A program made the translations under genes and the position numbers. A DNA stretch of 64,000 nucleotides from Bacillota bacterium (lineage in GTDB: Bacteria; Bacillota; Clostridia; Acetivibrionales; DTU013). The notes below the pieces were generated by a model. The model worked only from the letters and a program-made list of their open reading frames with translations. It did not search any database and was not told the origin of the DNA. The DNA is taken from the NCBI GenBank assembly GCA_023435925.1, contig JAEZLF010000288.1, forward strand, positions 1-64,000, read 5' to 3'. This document shows, in pieces, positions 44,037 through 53,177 of the stretch (positions are counted from its first letter, which is position 1; each line of letters opens with the position of its first letter).

Positions 44037-45140
44037 ATGAAAATTTTTTTTGACTATCAAATGTTTTCATATCAGAATTATGGCGGCATATCAAGGTATT
44101 TCTATGAATTGATGTGCAACATAAATAAATTTCAGCTAGCTGATTTTTATCTAAGCACAAAGTACTCTAATAATTACTATCTGAGAAATTCAGATTTCCT
44201 CAAACCTGAAAGTTTCCTGGAAGGGCACAACTTTCGGGGGAAAGTACGGCTTCTGAGTTTAGTGAACCATATTCATTGTATCAGAGACTTAAAGCTTGTT
44301 CCGTATGATGTTTTACACCCAACATATTACAATCCATACTTTTTGAAGTATGCAAAAGGGAAAAGCTTCGTGCTGACAATACATGATATGATTCACGAAA
44401 TTTATCCGGAGTATTTCGGGAGAAATAATAAAACAAGAGAGTATAAAAAAGTACTTGCCGAAAAGGCTGTGAAAATTATTGCCATCTCTGAAAATACTAA
44501 AAATGATATTATTAGAATTCTGGGAGTTGACGAAAGCAAAATTGTAATCATTCCACATGGATGTTCTTTAATGGAAGCATTTGATAAAAAGATGAAGGTA
44601 GACATTCCGGAACGTTATTTATTATATGTTGGAGACAGAGCCAATTATAAAAATTTTAACAGGTTTTTATTATCCATATACAAAACCTTGCTGGATGACG
44701 ATTCTCTCTTCTTGATTTGCGCAGGTGGCAGGCCTTTCAATTCAAAGGAGATAGAATTGATTGAAAGTCTGGGAGTAAAGGGAAAAGTGCTTAAATATTC
44801 AGCGGATAACAATATTCTGGCTTATTTGTATAGCAATGCGCTGGCATTTATTTTTCCTTCATTATATGAAGGATTTGGCATACCGATACTTGAAAGTATG
44901 CAATGCGGATGCCCTACGGTATTAAGCAACACCAGTTCTCTGACAGAAGTGGGAGGAGATGCGGCGGTATACTTTGACCCTCTTGACGAGTATTCTATAA
45001 AAAATAGTGTTGAAAAAGTTATTTATAATGAAGATCTCAGAAGTGAGTTAATCACTAAAGGATACAATAACATCAACAGGTTTTCATGGGAAAAGACAGC
45101 TAGAGATACTGTGAAAGTATATGAAAGCTGTATTCGGTAA
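44037..45140 (+). CDS. GT4-family glycosyltransferase
   Basis: A 367-aa GT-B enzyme (glycogen-synthase-like retaining family). FFDYQMFSYQNYGGISRYF is the acceptor-side start common in WbpX/mannosyl-type enzymes, LTIHDMIHEI the middle region, and PSLYEGFGIPILESM plus GCPTVLSN the E-x7-E donor site. With GDP-mannose made in the same locus, mannose or a GDP-mannose product is a reasonable donor guess. It starts 11 bp after the HlpA-like gene. Confidence 0.88.
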   Translation: MKIFFDYQMFSYQNYGGISRYFYELMCNINKFQLADFYLSTKYSNNYYLRNSDFLKPESFLEGHNFRGKVRLLSLVNHIHCIRDLKLVPYDVLHPTYYNPYFLKYAKGKSFVLTIHDMIHEIYPEYFGRNNKTREYKKVLAEKAVKIIAISENTKNDIIRILGVDESKIVIIPHGCSLMEAFDKKMKVDIPERYLLYVGDRANYKNFNRFLLSIYKTLLDDDSLFLICAGGRPFNSKEIELIESLGVKGKVLKYSADNNILAYLYSNALAFIFPSLYEGFGIPILESMQCGCPTVLSNTSSLTEVGGDAAVYFDPLDEYSIKNSVEKVIYNEDLRSELITKGYNNINRFSWEKTARDTVKVYESCIR

Positions 45141-45152
45141 AAGGTATTGATT

Positions 45153-46010
45153 ATGGAAAAAATTCATGTTATCGTTGCTGTCCATAATAGAATAAACATT
45201 ACGCGCTCTTTTATAAAATCACTGGAGACCCAGTCATTTAAGAATATTCATCTTATCCTTATTGACGATGGATCTACAGATGGCACATGTGAAATGGTTA
45301 ACGATTGTGTGTTGAATAAAACAATTATCCGCGGCGATGGCAATCTGTGGTGGGGTGGTGCTTTGCATAAAGCCTATCTATGGTTGAAGCGTAATGATGT
45401 TGATCCTGAAGATTTTGTTTTGACCGCAAATGATGATATTAAAGTTGATGATGAGTTTATACAAAGCGGTATCAGGATTCTTTCAAATGAATCAAACGCC
45501 TTTCTGACAGCCAATGGATTTGATTTGAATAGCGGTGAGCATTTAGACGGAGCGGTTTTTTATAATTTTGTTGATGGGACATCTGAGTTAGTTACACAAG
45601 AACAGATTACTAACTGTGCTTCGACACGTGCCCTTTTTTTCAGAGTGAAGGACTTCCTAAAAGTTGGAGGCTTTCGTCCCGTATTACTGCCTCATTATGG
45701 ATCGGATTATGAATTTACTATCAGGGCATGGCGAAAAGGGTATCGAATCATATCAAATAAAGAGTTGAAGTACCTTGTGGATAAGGAAACAACGGGTAAT
45801 ATGTATTATATGGATTTAACAGCGAAGGACTTTATGAAGAAGATGTTTTCGAAAAAGTCTGTTTTCAATCCTGTTTATAAGGTTACTTTTATCATATTGG
45901 CATGTCCGCTAAAGTACATTCCTGCAAATTTATTTTTTCAGTTAAAAAGATATATTAACAATATGGTAGTATATATAAAAAGACATTTGGCGGCAAAAAA
46001 CGAGAGGTAG
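45153..46010 (+). CDS. GT2-family glycosyltransferase
   Basis: A 285-aa inverting GT-A enzyme. IHVIVAVHNRINITRSF is the N-terminal strand, LIDDGSTDGT the nucleotide motif, DGNLWWGGALHKAY a subgroup marker, and TANDDIKV the DxD-like metal site. LLPHYGSDYEFTIRAW is on the acceptor side. The start ATG 45153 has AAAAGG about 8 nt upstream; TTG 45147 is in frame but too close. A C-terminal hydrophobic, basic stretch suggests membrane contact. It is co-transcribed with its neighbours. Confidence 0.85.
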   Translation: MEKIHVIVAVHNRINITRSFIKSLETQSFKNIHLILIDDGSTDGTCEMVNDCVLNKTIIRGDGNLWWGGALHKAYLWLKRNDVDPEDFVLTANDDIKVDDEFIQSGIRILSNESNAFLTANGFDLNSGEHLDGAVFYNFVDGTSELVTQEQITNCASTRALFFRVKDFLKVGGFRPVLLPHYGSDYEFTIRAWRKGYRIISNKELKYLVDKETTGNMYYMDLTAKDFMKKMFSKKSVFNPVYKVTFIILACPLKYIPANLFFQLKRYINNMVVYIKRHLAAKNER

Positions 46011-46012
46011 AC

Positions 46013-46816
46013 ATGATCATTATTATTAAGAAGAGTGGGCAAACCTGTAACAGACTATTTCAGTATGCTCATTTTTATGCCTACTGTAAGGAACACAATA
46101 TAGAGCTTCTTAATCCGACGTTCCGTGATTTGCGGAATGTCTTTAATACAGAAATGACCGGCAATGATTCTATAAGAACAAAATTAGAGCTTTTTATTAA
46201 AGTAATTTTATATACTCTTAAAGGCAATTTAATGAATATAGACTCTCCCGAAAAGAATCTGTTGGCGATGTCTTTGCTAAAAAATAAGGATTATTTGGTA
46301 TGGGGATGGTGTTTTCGGGATGCAGCGAATTTTTGTAAATACGCTGACGATATTAGAGATTTCTTTAGAATAAATAGTGTTTATATAAAAAAAGTAGAAA
46401 ATGAGCTGCTGGAGAAACGTAAGGTTTATGACAGTATTGTTGGCGTACATATCCGAAGAGGTGATTATTCTACCTGGAATGACGGAAAGTACTATTTTGA
46501 TGATTCTGAATATGTATCTATCATTGAACAGATGTCTAGCTTAATGCCATTTAAAAAAGTACTGTTTATAATTTGTTCTAATGAAAGTGTTAATGTTTTA
46601 CCTTATAAGGATCTAGAAAGAAATCACTTGGGAATATGGATTCCACAGAGCAATTTTGTTGAAGAGCTGTTTTTACTTTCAAAATGCGATAAGATAATTG
46701 GTCCGCCCAGTACTTTTACGCTATGGGCATCCTTTTATGGCAATATACCATATTTGCATATAGAAGAGAAAAATTTTAAAATTAAGGAGCAGGATTTTAA
46801 AGTATGTCTTGGATAA
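46013..46816 (+). CDS. GT11-like alpha-1,2-fucosyltransferase
   Basis: A 267-aa protein beginning with a hydrophobic strand and SGQTCNRLFQYAHFYAY, the GT11-type N-terminus. VGVHIRRGDYSTW is the HxRRGDY donor motif used by GDP-fucose-dependent transferases, and GPPSTFTLWAS is the C-terminal motif. With gmd and fcl in the same locus, it most likely adds L-fucose. It starts 2 bp after the preceding GT2 gene. Length is slightly short for GT11 (about 280-300). Confidence 0.8.
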   Translation: MIIIIKKSGQTCNRLFQYAHFYAYCKEHNIELLNPTFRDLRNVFNTEMTGNDSIRTKLELFIKVILYTLKGNLMNIDSPEKNLLAMSLLKNKDYLVWGWCFRDAANFCKYADDIRDFFRINSVYIKKVENELLEKRKVYDSIVGVHIRRGDYSTWNDGKYYFDDSEYVSIIEQMSSLMPFKKVLFIICSNESVNVLPYKDLERNHLGIWIPQSNFVEELFLLSKCDKIIGPPSTFTLWASFYGNIPYLHIEEKNFKIKEQDFKVCLG

Positions 46817-46842
46817 TGAATGCTGTTTGAGAATATGCATAA

Positions 46843-46995
46843 GTGCTTTCAAAAAAGATACATGATATACTATTTGATGAAGAGTTGCTAAACAAAATGG
46901 CTCACAAGAGCCTGGAAAGAATAAAAGATTTTACATTAGAGAAAATGGTGCAAGTTCATATGGACTTATTCGGAAAAATGGAGTTGTTAGATTGA
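46843..46995 (+). pseudogene. C-terminal remnant of a lost GT4 glycosyltransferase
   Basis: A 50-codon frame from GTG 46843 to TGA 46995, preceded in frame by TAA (46840-46842), reads LSKKIHDILFDEELLNKM...ERIKDFTLEKMVQVH when split at the ellipsis. This matches the C-terminal tail of GT4 enzymes (a 'DEEL..KM...A..R...FT.EKM...H...Y' pattern). No GT4 body lies upstream, where the GT11-like gene ends. Its end overlaps the start of the next GT4 gene by 4 bp, so its tail now holds that gene's SD. It indicates replacement of a glycosyltransferase gene by recombination. Confidence 0.75.
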
Positions 46996-48197
46996 ATAAA
47001 AGACTATACATTATAAACCAACATTATTATCCTGAGCTTGCTTCCACAGCTCAGGTTTTTCAAGAAATTGCAGAGTATTTTGTGACGATTGGGTATGACG
47101 TGACTGTTGTTGCAGGGTTACCCTTTTACCATGACGGCATTTCCGTAGAGTATAGTAGTATAAAGGAGCTTAATGGCGTTAAGATCAAGAGACTCTGGAA
47201 TACGACTTTCAAGAAGAGTTCTTTTTTGGGGAAAAGCATTAATCTATTGACATTTCAGATTAGCTTGCTGGGCTTTACCTTATTTCGTATAAACAGCTCT
47301 TCCACGGTTATGGTTGGTACGAACCCGCCACTGGCAATTGTTTCAGCATATATGGCAAAGATTTTGAAGAGGTTTAAGCTTGTTTCGGTGATCCAGGATT
47401 TATACCCGGATATCCTTATCAGCAGCGGTTATTCAGATGGACGGTCTTTGTCCTACAGACTTCTATCAATGGTGATGAAAAGGTCTCTCAAACATTGTGA
47501 TCATGTAGTGACAATTAGTGACGATATGAAAATGTATATACAGAAGACATACGGAGTTGATAAAATTCAAGTTATCAACAATATGATTATTGGTCACATA
47601 TTCCCAATAGATAACCGTCAACCGAAGGAAATGGAAGGTATTTTGGACAAACTGGTTGTGATGTATTCCGGAAATTTTGGTGTTGCACACGAATATAATA
47701 CTTTGTTAAATGCTGTTAGACTGCTGAGGCATAACACAGACATTATTTTTAGAATTGTAGGCGGAGGTATTAACTACGATACCCTAAAGAGTATTTGTGT
47801 AAATGAAGGCCTTTCGAATATTAACTTTCTGCCGTATGTAGAAAAAGAGGAACTCAACAACAATCTTAATCTGGCAGACATACATATCATTGTATTTAAT
47901 GATAACTTCAAAAATGTGTTAATGCCTAGTAAGTATTATGGGATACTTGCATGTGGAAAACCTTTCATTTTAATTTCTGATGGTCAGAATGACATATCAA
48001 GGGATGTTGATAGGTATGGCATTGGATATTCCATTCAAAGAGGAGATTCACAAGGATTGGTAGAAATACTAACAAGTATTTCAATGAACAAAAAGAAGAT
48101 TGATGAAATAGGCACTAATTCCAGCCGGTTATATAATAGTAAGTATGCCAGAAACTTGGTTTTTGATAGATATAAGCGACTGCTGGAGGAGCTGTGA
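46992..48197 (+). CDS. GT4-family glycosyltransferase, WbuB-like
   Basis: A 401-aa GT-B enzyme. LYIINQHYYPELASTAQVFQ is the N-terminus typical of WbuB (a putative FucNAc transferase in some E. coli O-antigens). VIQDLYPDI and TISDDMKMYI follow, and the donor half carries MYSGNFGVAHEYNTLL and LMPSKYYGILACGKP. The start is TTG 46992 with GGAG upstream inside a pseudogene remnant. The next genes (reductase, phosphoglycosyl transferase, 4,6-dehydratase) fit a 6-deoxy-HexNAc donor; specificity is inference. Confidence 0.85.
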   Translation: MNKRLYIINQHYYPELASTAQVFQEIAEYFVTIGYDVTVVAGLPFYHDGISVEYSSIKELNGVKIKRLWNTTFKKSSFLGKSINLLTFQISLLGFTLFRINSSSTVMVGTNPPLAIVSAYMAKILKRFKLVSVIQDLYPDILISSGYSDGRSLSYRLLSMVMKRSLKHCDHVVTISDDMKMYIQKTYGVDKIQVINNMIIGHIFPIDNRQPKEMEGILDKLVVMYSGNFGVAHEYNTLLNAVRLLRHNTDIIFRIVGGGINYDTLKSICVNEGLSNINFLPYVEKEELNNNLNLADIHIIVFNDNFKNVLMPSKYYGILACGKPFILISDGQNDISRDVDRYGIGYSIQRGDSQGLVEILTSISMNKKKIDEIGTNSSRLYNSKYARNLVFDRYKRLLEEL

Positions 48198-48200
48198 GAG

Positions 48201-49208
48201 ATGCTGGAAAAAACAGTGAAAATATTGATTACAGGCGTTAATGGGTTTATTGGAAAAAACGTTGCACATGAGCTGTATACTATTATGGGAGTTGAGATCA
48301 TTGGTGTCTCAGTTGAAGAATCTTGTTCCTTTCCTGAAGTGAAAAGCTATGAACAAGGCGACATTTCGGATTTCGTAAGAATGGAAGCAATCTTTGAAAA
48401 GCATAGACCAGATATCGTAATCCATTTGGCGGCCATTGTCCATAAAAAATCGTTGAATGCAACTTATGAAGTATTTTACAAAGTAAATTACTTGTCAAGT
48501 GAGAACATTTTTAAACTTTGCAGAAAATATAATGTAAGGAAGTTGCTTTATTCCAGTACGGTTGAAGTTTATGATATGTGTGGAAGCAAGATTATATGCG
48601 AGGCATCAGAAGCTTTACCATTGAGCGATTATGGCAAGACAAAGCTTATGGCTGAGCAAGCATTGATTACGTTGGCTGAGTCTTCGGAAATGAATTATGC
48701 TGTTATGAGGTTTGCACCTGTTTATGGAGATGACTTTACACTAAATCTGGATAGACGTATTTATTTAGTAAAGGGAAAGCTGTTGTACTTTTTTGGAGAT
48801 GGTAGCTATTTCTATAACATGTGTTCTATTCTCAATGTAGTCGATTTCGTGAAAGCGTTTATTGCAGGCAGCTATCCAAGTGGAGTTTATAATATAAGTG
48901 ACACAAAAAATTATTCAGTGAAGGAACTTGTTGCCTTTGAAAAGATGAAAGCGGCCCAAAAGAATGGCAAGAAGGCACCTGTCTCTATCCGTTTGCCCTT
49001 TTACCTGACTTATATTGCTATTGCAATTATTGAAGAAACCCTTAAAATATTTAACAGAAAGAGTATTATTTCTGTTTATAACTTCAGGAAAATTTTTAGG
49101 TGTACTGTTTTTGATAATACAAAGGCTGCCCGAATTGTAGGTGGTATTAAATGGGATATTGTGTCGACTTTGTATGGAGGAGGTGCTGAACATGAAGAGA
49201 ATACTTGA
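48201..49208 (+). CDS. NAD-dependent epimerase/reductase (WbpV/WbpK type)
   Basis: A 335-aa extended short-chain dehydrogenase. ILITGVNGFIGKNVAHEL binds the cofactor, LYSSTVEVYDM and SDYGKTKLMAEQ carry Ser and Tyr-x3-Lys, and RFAPVYGDDFTLNLDRR is the substrate region. The C-terminus has a hydrophobic stretch. Combined with the WbpM-like dehydratase nearby, it probably reduces UDP-4-keto-6-deoxy-HexNAc to UDP-QuiNAc or UDP-FucNAc. It overlaps the phosphoglycosyl transferase start by 17 bp. Confidence 0.78.
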   Translation: MLEKTVKILITGVNGFIGKNVAHELYTIMGVEIIGVSVEESCSFPEVKSYEQGDISDFVRMEAIFEKHRPDIVIHLAAIVHKKSLNATYEVFYKVNYLSSENIFKLCRKYNVRKLLYSSTVEVYDMCGSKIICEASEALPLSDYGKTKLMAEQALITLAESSEMNYAVMRFAPVYGDDFTLNLDRRIYLVKGKLLYFFGDGSYFYNMCSILNVVDFVKAFIAGSYPSGVYNISDTKNYSVKELVAFEKMKAAQKNGKKAPVSIRLPFYLTYIAIAIIEETLKIFNRKSIISVYNFRKIFRCTVFDNTKAARIVGGIKWDIVSTLYGGGAEHEENT

Positions 49209-49794
49209 TCTTGTTGCAGTGTTATTGCTGATAGTATTGACGTTGCCGTTATTATTTCTGATAAGTCTTGTAGTAAAGCTGACCTCCAAAGGCCCTGTTT
49301 TGTTCCGCCAGCGCCGCATTGGGCTGAACAGGAAAGAGTTTGATATATTGAAGTTCCGTACCATGCGTATAGATACGCCGTCCAACGTACCGACGCATAT
49401 GCTGGAGAATCCGGAGGCTTTTATTACACCGGTGGGCAGAGTGCTGAGAAAGACCAGTTTGGACGAGCTGCCCCAGCTTTTTAACATTTTGAAGGGGGAT
49501 ATGAGCTTGGTGGGACCGAGACCGGCGCTGTACAATCAGGAGGATTTGATCGGGCTGCGGGAACAGTTTGGCGTGCACAGGATGCGGCCCGGATTGACGG
49601 GCTGGGCGCAGGTGAATGGCCGGGACGAGCTGGCAATTCCGGTGAAAGTGGAGTATGATCGGTATTATGTGGAGAATTGGTCAATTTGGCTGGATATAAA
49701 AATATTGTTTTTGACAGCGGTGAGCGTGGTCAGGCACAGAGGTGTGGTGGAAGGCAGGCAGGATGCGGCCCGGGTTACGGAGCTTAAGAGGTAA
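49192..49794 (+). CDS. Small phosphoglycosyl transferase (PglC/WcaJ core type)
   Basis: A 200-aa monotopic enzyme with a single N-terminal re-entrant helix, KRILDLVAVLLLIVLTLPLL, and no long membrane region. KFRTMRIDTP, SLDELPQLFNILKGDMSL (Asp-Glu pair) and GPRPALYNQ are the catalytic motifs, then RPGLTGWAQVNGRDEL. It would start a second type of lipid-linked chain. The start ATG 49192 is preceded by GGAGGAGG; the in-frame 49141 start overlaps the reductase. Its middle is visibly more GC-rich than its neighbours, which hints at separate origin. Confidence 0.92.
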   Translation: MKRILDLVAVLLLIVLTLPLLFLISLVVKLTSKGPVLFRQRRIGLNRKEFDILKFRTMRIDTPSNVPTHMLENPEAFITPVGRVLRKTSLDELPQLFNILKGDMSLVGPRPALYNQEDLIGLREQFGVHRMRPGLTGWAQVNGRDELAIPVKVEYDRYYVENWSIWLDIKILFLTAVSVVRHRGVVEGRQDAARVTELKR

Positions 49795-49911
49795 CACTCT
49801 GGATATTATGCTGCTTTCCAGGTAACGGAGTAGAAGCGATTAGTGGCAGGGTTGCTATGCCAGCGTAATCTTTAGAATATGCAGGAATATATAGAGATGA
49901 GGTGAGGTCAT

Positions 49912-51762
49912 ATGAAGCAAAGAATAAAAGCGAATGCTTTGATTATCGTTGATATTGTATTGGTCAATCTGTCGTTGCTTGCGGCTTACTGGCTGCGTTT
50001 TGAGTTTAGCTGGAGAAGTATTCCAGATTATTTTACTGAAAATATATTGCATTTGGCGTTGATTGCCACTGTGGTGAAGCTGGTTTGTTTTCTGGTTTTC
50101 AGATTGTATGACTCACTATGGAAATATGCGGGGACTCATGAGCTGATATCTGTTTCCCTTGCTGCGTCTATAAGTAACATCGTCATGCTTGGATATGTGT
50201 TTCTTGCCCAGGTAAGGGTTCCGCGAAGTATTTTCGGTATTACGTTGTTTATTGATATTATACTGATTGGCGGCGCCAGACTGAGCTACAGGGTGATCCG
50301 CAGGATCATCAGAGGAGAAGCGATCCGACTCAAGGATCAGAGAAGGGTACTGATTATTGGTGGCGGTGATGCGGGTGCCATCATAATTAAGGAAATGCTG
50401 ACCCATAGTGAGTTGAAAAGCAAGCCGGTAGCCATCATTGATGATGATAAGGAGAAGATTGGCAGGAAGATCAACGGTGTACCCATAGTAGGCGGCAGGA
50501 GCAAAATTATTGAAACTGTCGCGAAAAAAAGCGTTGACGAGATTATTATCGCCATACCCTCTACGAGTCGTAAGGTGATCAACGAGATATATAATATCTG
50601 TGCCGAAACGAACTGTAAAGTGAAGATTCTTCCGTCTGTTTCCCAATTGATTGATGAAACGGTTGTTATGCAGAAGGTCAGAGATGTGGATATTGAAGAC
50701 TTGCTGGGCCGCGAACCGGTGAAGCTGGATCTGGAGGAAATTACTTCTTACCTGAAGGGACATGTGGTACTTGTGACCGGAGCAGGTGGTTCTATCGGCT
50801 CAGAGCTATGCAGGCAGATTGCCTCCTATTCTCCGGTAGAGCTGGTGTTGTTGGATAATTATGAGAATAATTTGTATGATATTCAAAATGAATTGCTGCA
50901 TAGCTTTCCAAAACTGAAGCTTTCCGCTGTAATTGCCAATATTAGAGAGAAGCCCAGGTTGGATAGTATTTTTGCACAATATAAGCCTGAGGTAGTATTT
51001 CATGCGGCAGCCCACAAGCATGTACCGCTGATGGAGGCGAATCCCACTGAGGCCATAAAAAATAATGTATTCGGTACGCTAAATGTAGCGGAATGTGCGG
51101 ATAAGCATCAGTCAAAGCGGTTTGTATTGATTTCAACAGACAAGGCTGTGAACCCCACTAATATCATGGGGGCTACGAAAAGGATTGCGGAGCTGGTGAT
51201 ACAGGCCATGGGAAGGCACAGCAGGACAGAGTTTTCAGCCGTCCGGTTTGGAAATGTATTGGGCAGTAATGGCAGCGTTATCCCTTTGTTTAAGAAGCAG
51301 ATCGAACAGGGAGGGCCTGTTACAGTGACCCATCCCGAGGTAATCCGTTATTTTATGACGATTCCCGAAGCGGTGCAGTTGGTGATACAGGCAGGCGCTA
51401 TGGCAAAGAACGGAGATATATTTGTGCTGGATATGGGGCAGCCGGTGAGAATTTATGATCTGGCGAAGAATTTGATTAAGCTTTCGGGGTTTGAGCCGGA
51501 TGAGGATATTAAGATTGAGTTTACCGGACTGAGGCCTGGGGAAAAGCTTTATGAGGAGCTCTTGATGGCGGAGGAAGGGTTGAAGGCTACCCGGAATGAC
51601 AAGATTTTTGTTGCTCATCCTGTGGCTACAGACCTTGCTGTATTAAGAAGAGAGCTGGAAATATTGAAGGATATCACACTCACCGGAAGCAGAGATGTAT
51701 GTGACGAAGATGTTTTTGAGTATGTCAAGTCCATTGTACCGACCTATTGCAAGGCGGAGTGA
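49912..51762 (+). CDS. Membrane-bound UDP-HexNAc 4,6-dehydratase (WbpM/PglF/CapD family)
   Basis: A 616-aa enzyme. Residues 1-120 have four helices; 125-270 are a CoA_binding_3-like Rossmann domain (VLIIGGGDAGAIIIKEM); 280-600 are the dehydratase (VLVTGAGGSIGSELCRQI; STDKAVNPTNIMGATKR with the Met-x-x-x-Lys pair that replaces Tyr in this family; AVRFGNVLGSNGS). It converts UDP-GlcNAc to UDP-4-keto-6-deoxy-GlcNAc. GAGGTGAGG precedes the ATG. It follows the small phosphoglycosyl transferase and reductase genes. The 117 bp between them hold no other feature I can see. Confidence 0.93.
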   Translation: MKQRIKANALIIVDIVLVNLSLLAAYWLRFEFSWRSIPDYFTENILHLALIATVVKLVCFLVFRLYDSLWKYAGTHELISVSLAASISNIVMLGYVFLAQVRVPRSIFGITLFIDIILIGGARLSYRVIRRIIRGEAIRLKDQRRVLIIGGGDAGAIIIKEMLTHSELKSKPVAIIDDDKEKIGRKINGVPIVGGRSKIIETVAKKSVDEIIIAIPSTSRKVINEIYNICAETNCKVKILPSVSQLIDETVVMQKVRDVDIEDLLGREPVKLDLEEITSYLKGHVVLVTGAGGSIGSELCRQIASYSPVELVLLDNYENNLYDIQNELLHSFPKLKLSAVIANIREKPRLDSIFAQYKPEVVFHAAAHKHVPLMEANPTEAIKNNVFGTLNVAECADKHQSKRFVLISTDKAVNPTNIMGATKRIAELVIQAMGRHSRTEFSAVRFGNVLGSNGSVIPLFKKQIEQGGPVTVTHPEVIRYFMTIPEAVQLVIQAGAMAKNGDIFVLDMGQPVRIYDLAKNLIKLSGFEPDEDIKIEFTGLRPGEKLYEELLMAEEGLKATRNDKIFVAHPVATDLAVLRRELEILKDITLTGSRDVCDEDVFEYVKSIVPTYCKAE

Positions 51763-51808
51763 GATTTTACAGACTTTTTGTAGTATGATAAAGTATATAT
51801 AGTTGGTT

Positions 51809-51860
51809 AAAAAATACTGGCGGAATGATGAATGTAGGGTGATCGAGCCGGTATTTTTTG
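51809..51860 (+). terminator. Intrinsic terminator after the glycan locus
   Basis: AAAAAATACTGGC (51809-51821) pairs with GCCGGTATTTTTT (51847-51859) over 13 bp with one mismatch. The six-T tail sits in the 3' arm. It lies 47 bp after the dehydratase stop and ends the locus. Confidence 0.75.
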
Positions 51861-51863
51861 AAC

Positions 51864-51972
51864 AATGTCAGAAGTGAGTATGATCTCTCACTGACATTGC
51901 TCAGACGCCACGTGAAAGCGGGGCGCGCAAGCTTAGCTTACTTGAGTATATGCCGGATTCATTCCGGCATAT
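51864..51972 (+). promoter_or_regulatory. Leader with two stem-loops before the TolC-like operon
   Basis: First stem: 51864-51878 with 51887-51898, 12 bp (AATGTCAG...TGAG/CTCACTGACATT) with a 3-nt bulge. Second stem: ATATGCCGGA (51948-51957) with TCCGGCATAT (51963-51972), 10 bp and a 5-nt loop. Neither has a T-run. They may be mRNA leader structures or protein-binding palindromes. No known riboswitch was recognised. Confidence 0.5.
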
Positions 51973-52008
51973 GCGTGTAGCTTAAATTGAAAGGGGGACT
52001 TCACAAGG

Positions 52009-53163
52009 GTGAAACGGCTGATAGCTTTAACTGTTACAGTGGCCATGCTGATTCTGCCTGCCGGTGCATTGGCAGAATCGAGAGGACCGCTTACATACGA
52101 CCGCTCTGTTGCATTTATGGAGATGAACAGCAGTACGCTAAAAAAGCTCCAGAGGGCAGAAGACGATGCTCTGCGGCAATACAAGAGCAATGTGGAGAGC
52201 GCGAAGAATATTGATGTGAATGGCTTTACTTTTAAGTACGGAAACGAAGAGATGTACATTCATTACGGTGCAGAGACTAAATTAATGATGATTAAAATGA
52301 AAGAGCTTTTTCCGGAGCAGATGAAGTTTTCATGGGAGGCGACGAGGGCAAACCGGGTCATTACTGTTAATGGCCTTAAAGCATCTCTCAGGGGAGTATT
52401 TTTCGGCGTGTATAATGCTCAGTCGGACTATCAGCTGAAGCAAAAGCAGCTGGCACTGGCTGGGGAGATCAATCGACAGGATAAAATCAAGCAACAGAAG
52501 GGCATGATTACTGATCTGGAAATGGAAGAATCGGATTTTAACCTTCTGAAAGCGCAGAAGGATGCAGATAATGCAAAACGCTCCTATGATAATATGGTGA
52601 GGAGCTTTAACCAGTTTGTAGGTCTGCCTGCCCGAGATGGATTTTCACAGGTCTCATACGAGGATGAGTTGTCCCATCCGGTGTGGAAGCCGGTGGAGGA
52701 TTACATACAAATGGCTCTTGAGAACAGATTTGATATGATCAGCATTCGGAGCCAGATTGCTCTGAAGGAGCAGGAAAAGAAAATTATTGAGTCAGGCTAT
52801 TTATATAAGACCAGTACAACGGCACAGGATGAATATGAACGGCTTCTCAATGACCTGGAACAGTTGAATCTGGATTTGGAGGGCATGCGGCTGTCAATCA
52901 TCAATGAAATAGAGAATGCCTATGTTGATGTGATCCGTACTGGTAAGAGCGTGGATAATCTAAATAACACGCTGAAACTTCAACGCAGCAGCCACGCCAA
53001 TATGCAGGCTAGATTCGAATCAGGGATGATATCGAAAAATATCCTGACCCAGTCTGAGCTGGGGTTACTACAGGTTGAAAACGGCTATAAGGCAGCTCTC
53101 TACGATTATAATACTAGAATCATGCGATTTAACAATGCTACCGGAATTGGTCCGGGATATTAA
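52009..53163 (+). CDS. TolC-family (outer membrane efflux protein-like) secreted protein, copy 1
   Basis: A 384-aa protein with signal peptide (residues 1-22, ending ALA) and long alpha-helical hairpins with the TolC family's periodic Leu/Ala/Asn pattern (ENAYVDVIRTGKSVDNLNN; LQRSSHANMQARFESGM; LTQSELGLLQVENGY). TolC itself forms outer-membrane channels, which Gram-positives lack, yet such proteins occur in some Clostridia. A helical-hairpin role in the wall is possible. GTG start with AAGGGGG about 11 nt upstream. It is paired with a second copy 14 bp on. The function is unknown. Confidence 0.65.
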   Translation: MKRLIALTVTVAMLILPAGALAESRGPLTYDRSVAFMEMNSSTLKKLQRAEDDALRQYKSNVESAKNIDVNGFTFKYGNEEMYIHYGAETKLMMIKMKELFPEQMKFSWEATRANRVITVNGLKASLRGVFFGVYNAQSDYQLKQKQLALAGEINRQDKIKQQKGMITDLEMEESDFNLLKAQKDADNAKRSYDNMVRSFNQFVGLPARDGFSQVSYEDELSHPVWKPVEDYIQMALENRFDMISIRSQIALKEQEKKIIESGYLYKTSTTAQDEYERLLNDLEQLNLDLEGMRLSIINEIENAYVDVIRTGKSVDNLNNTLKLQRSSHANMQARFESGMISKNILTQSELGLLQVENGYKAALYDYNTRIMRFNNATGIGPGY

Positions 53164-53177
53164 GAGGTGTGAATGAT

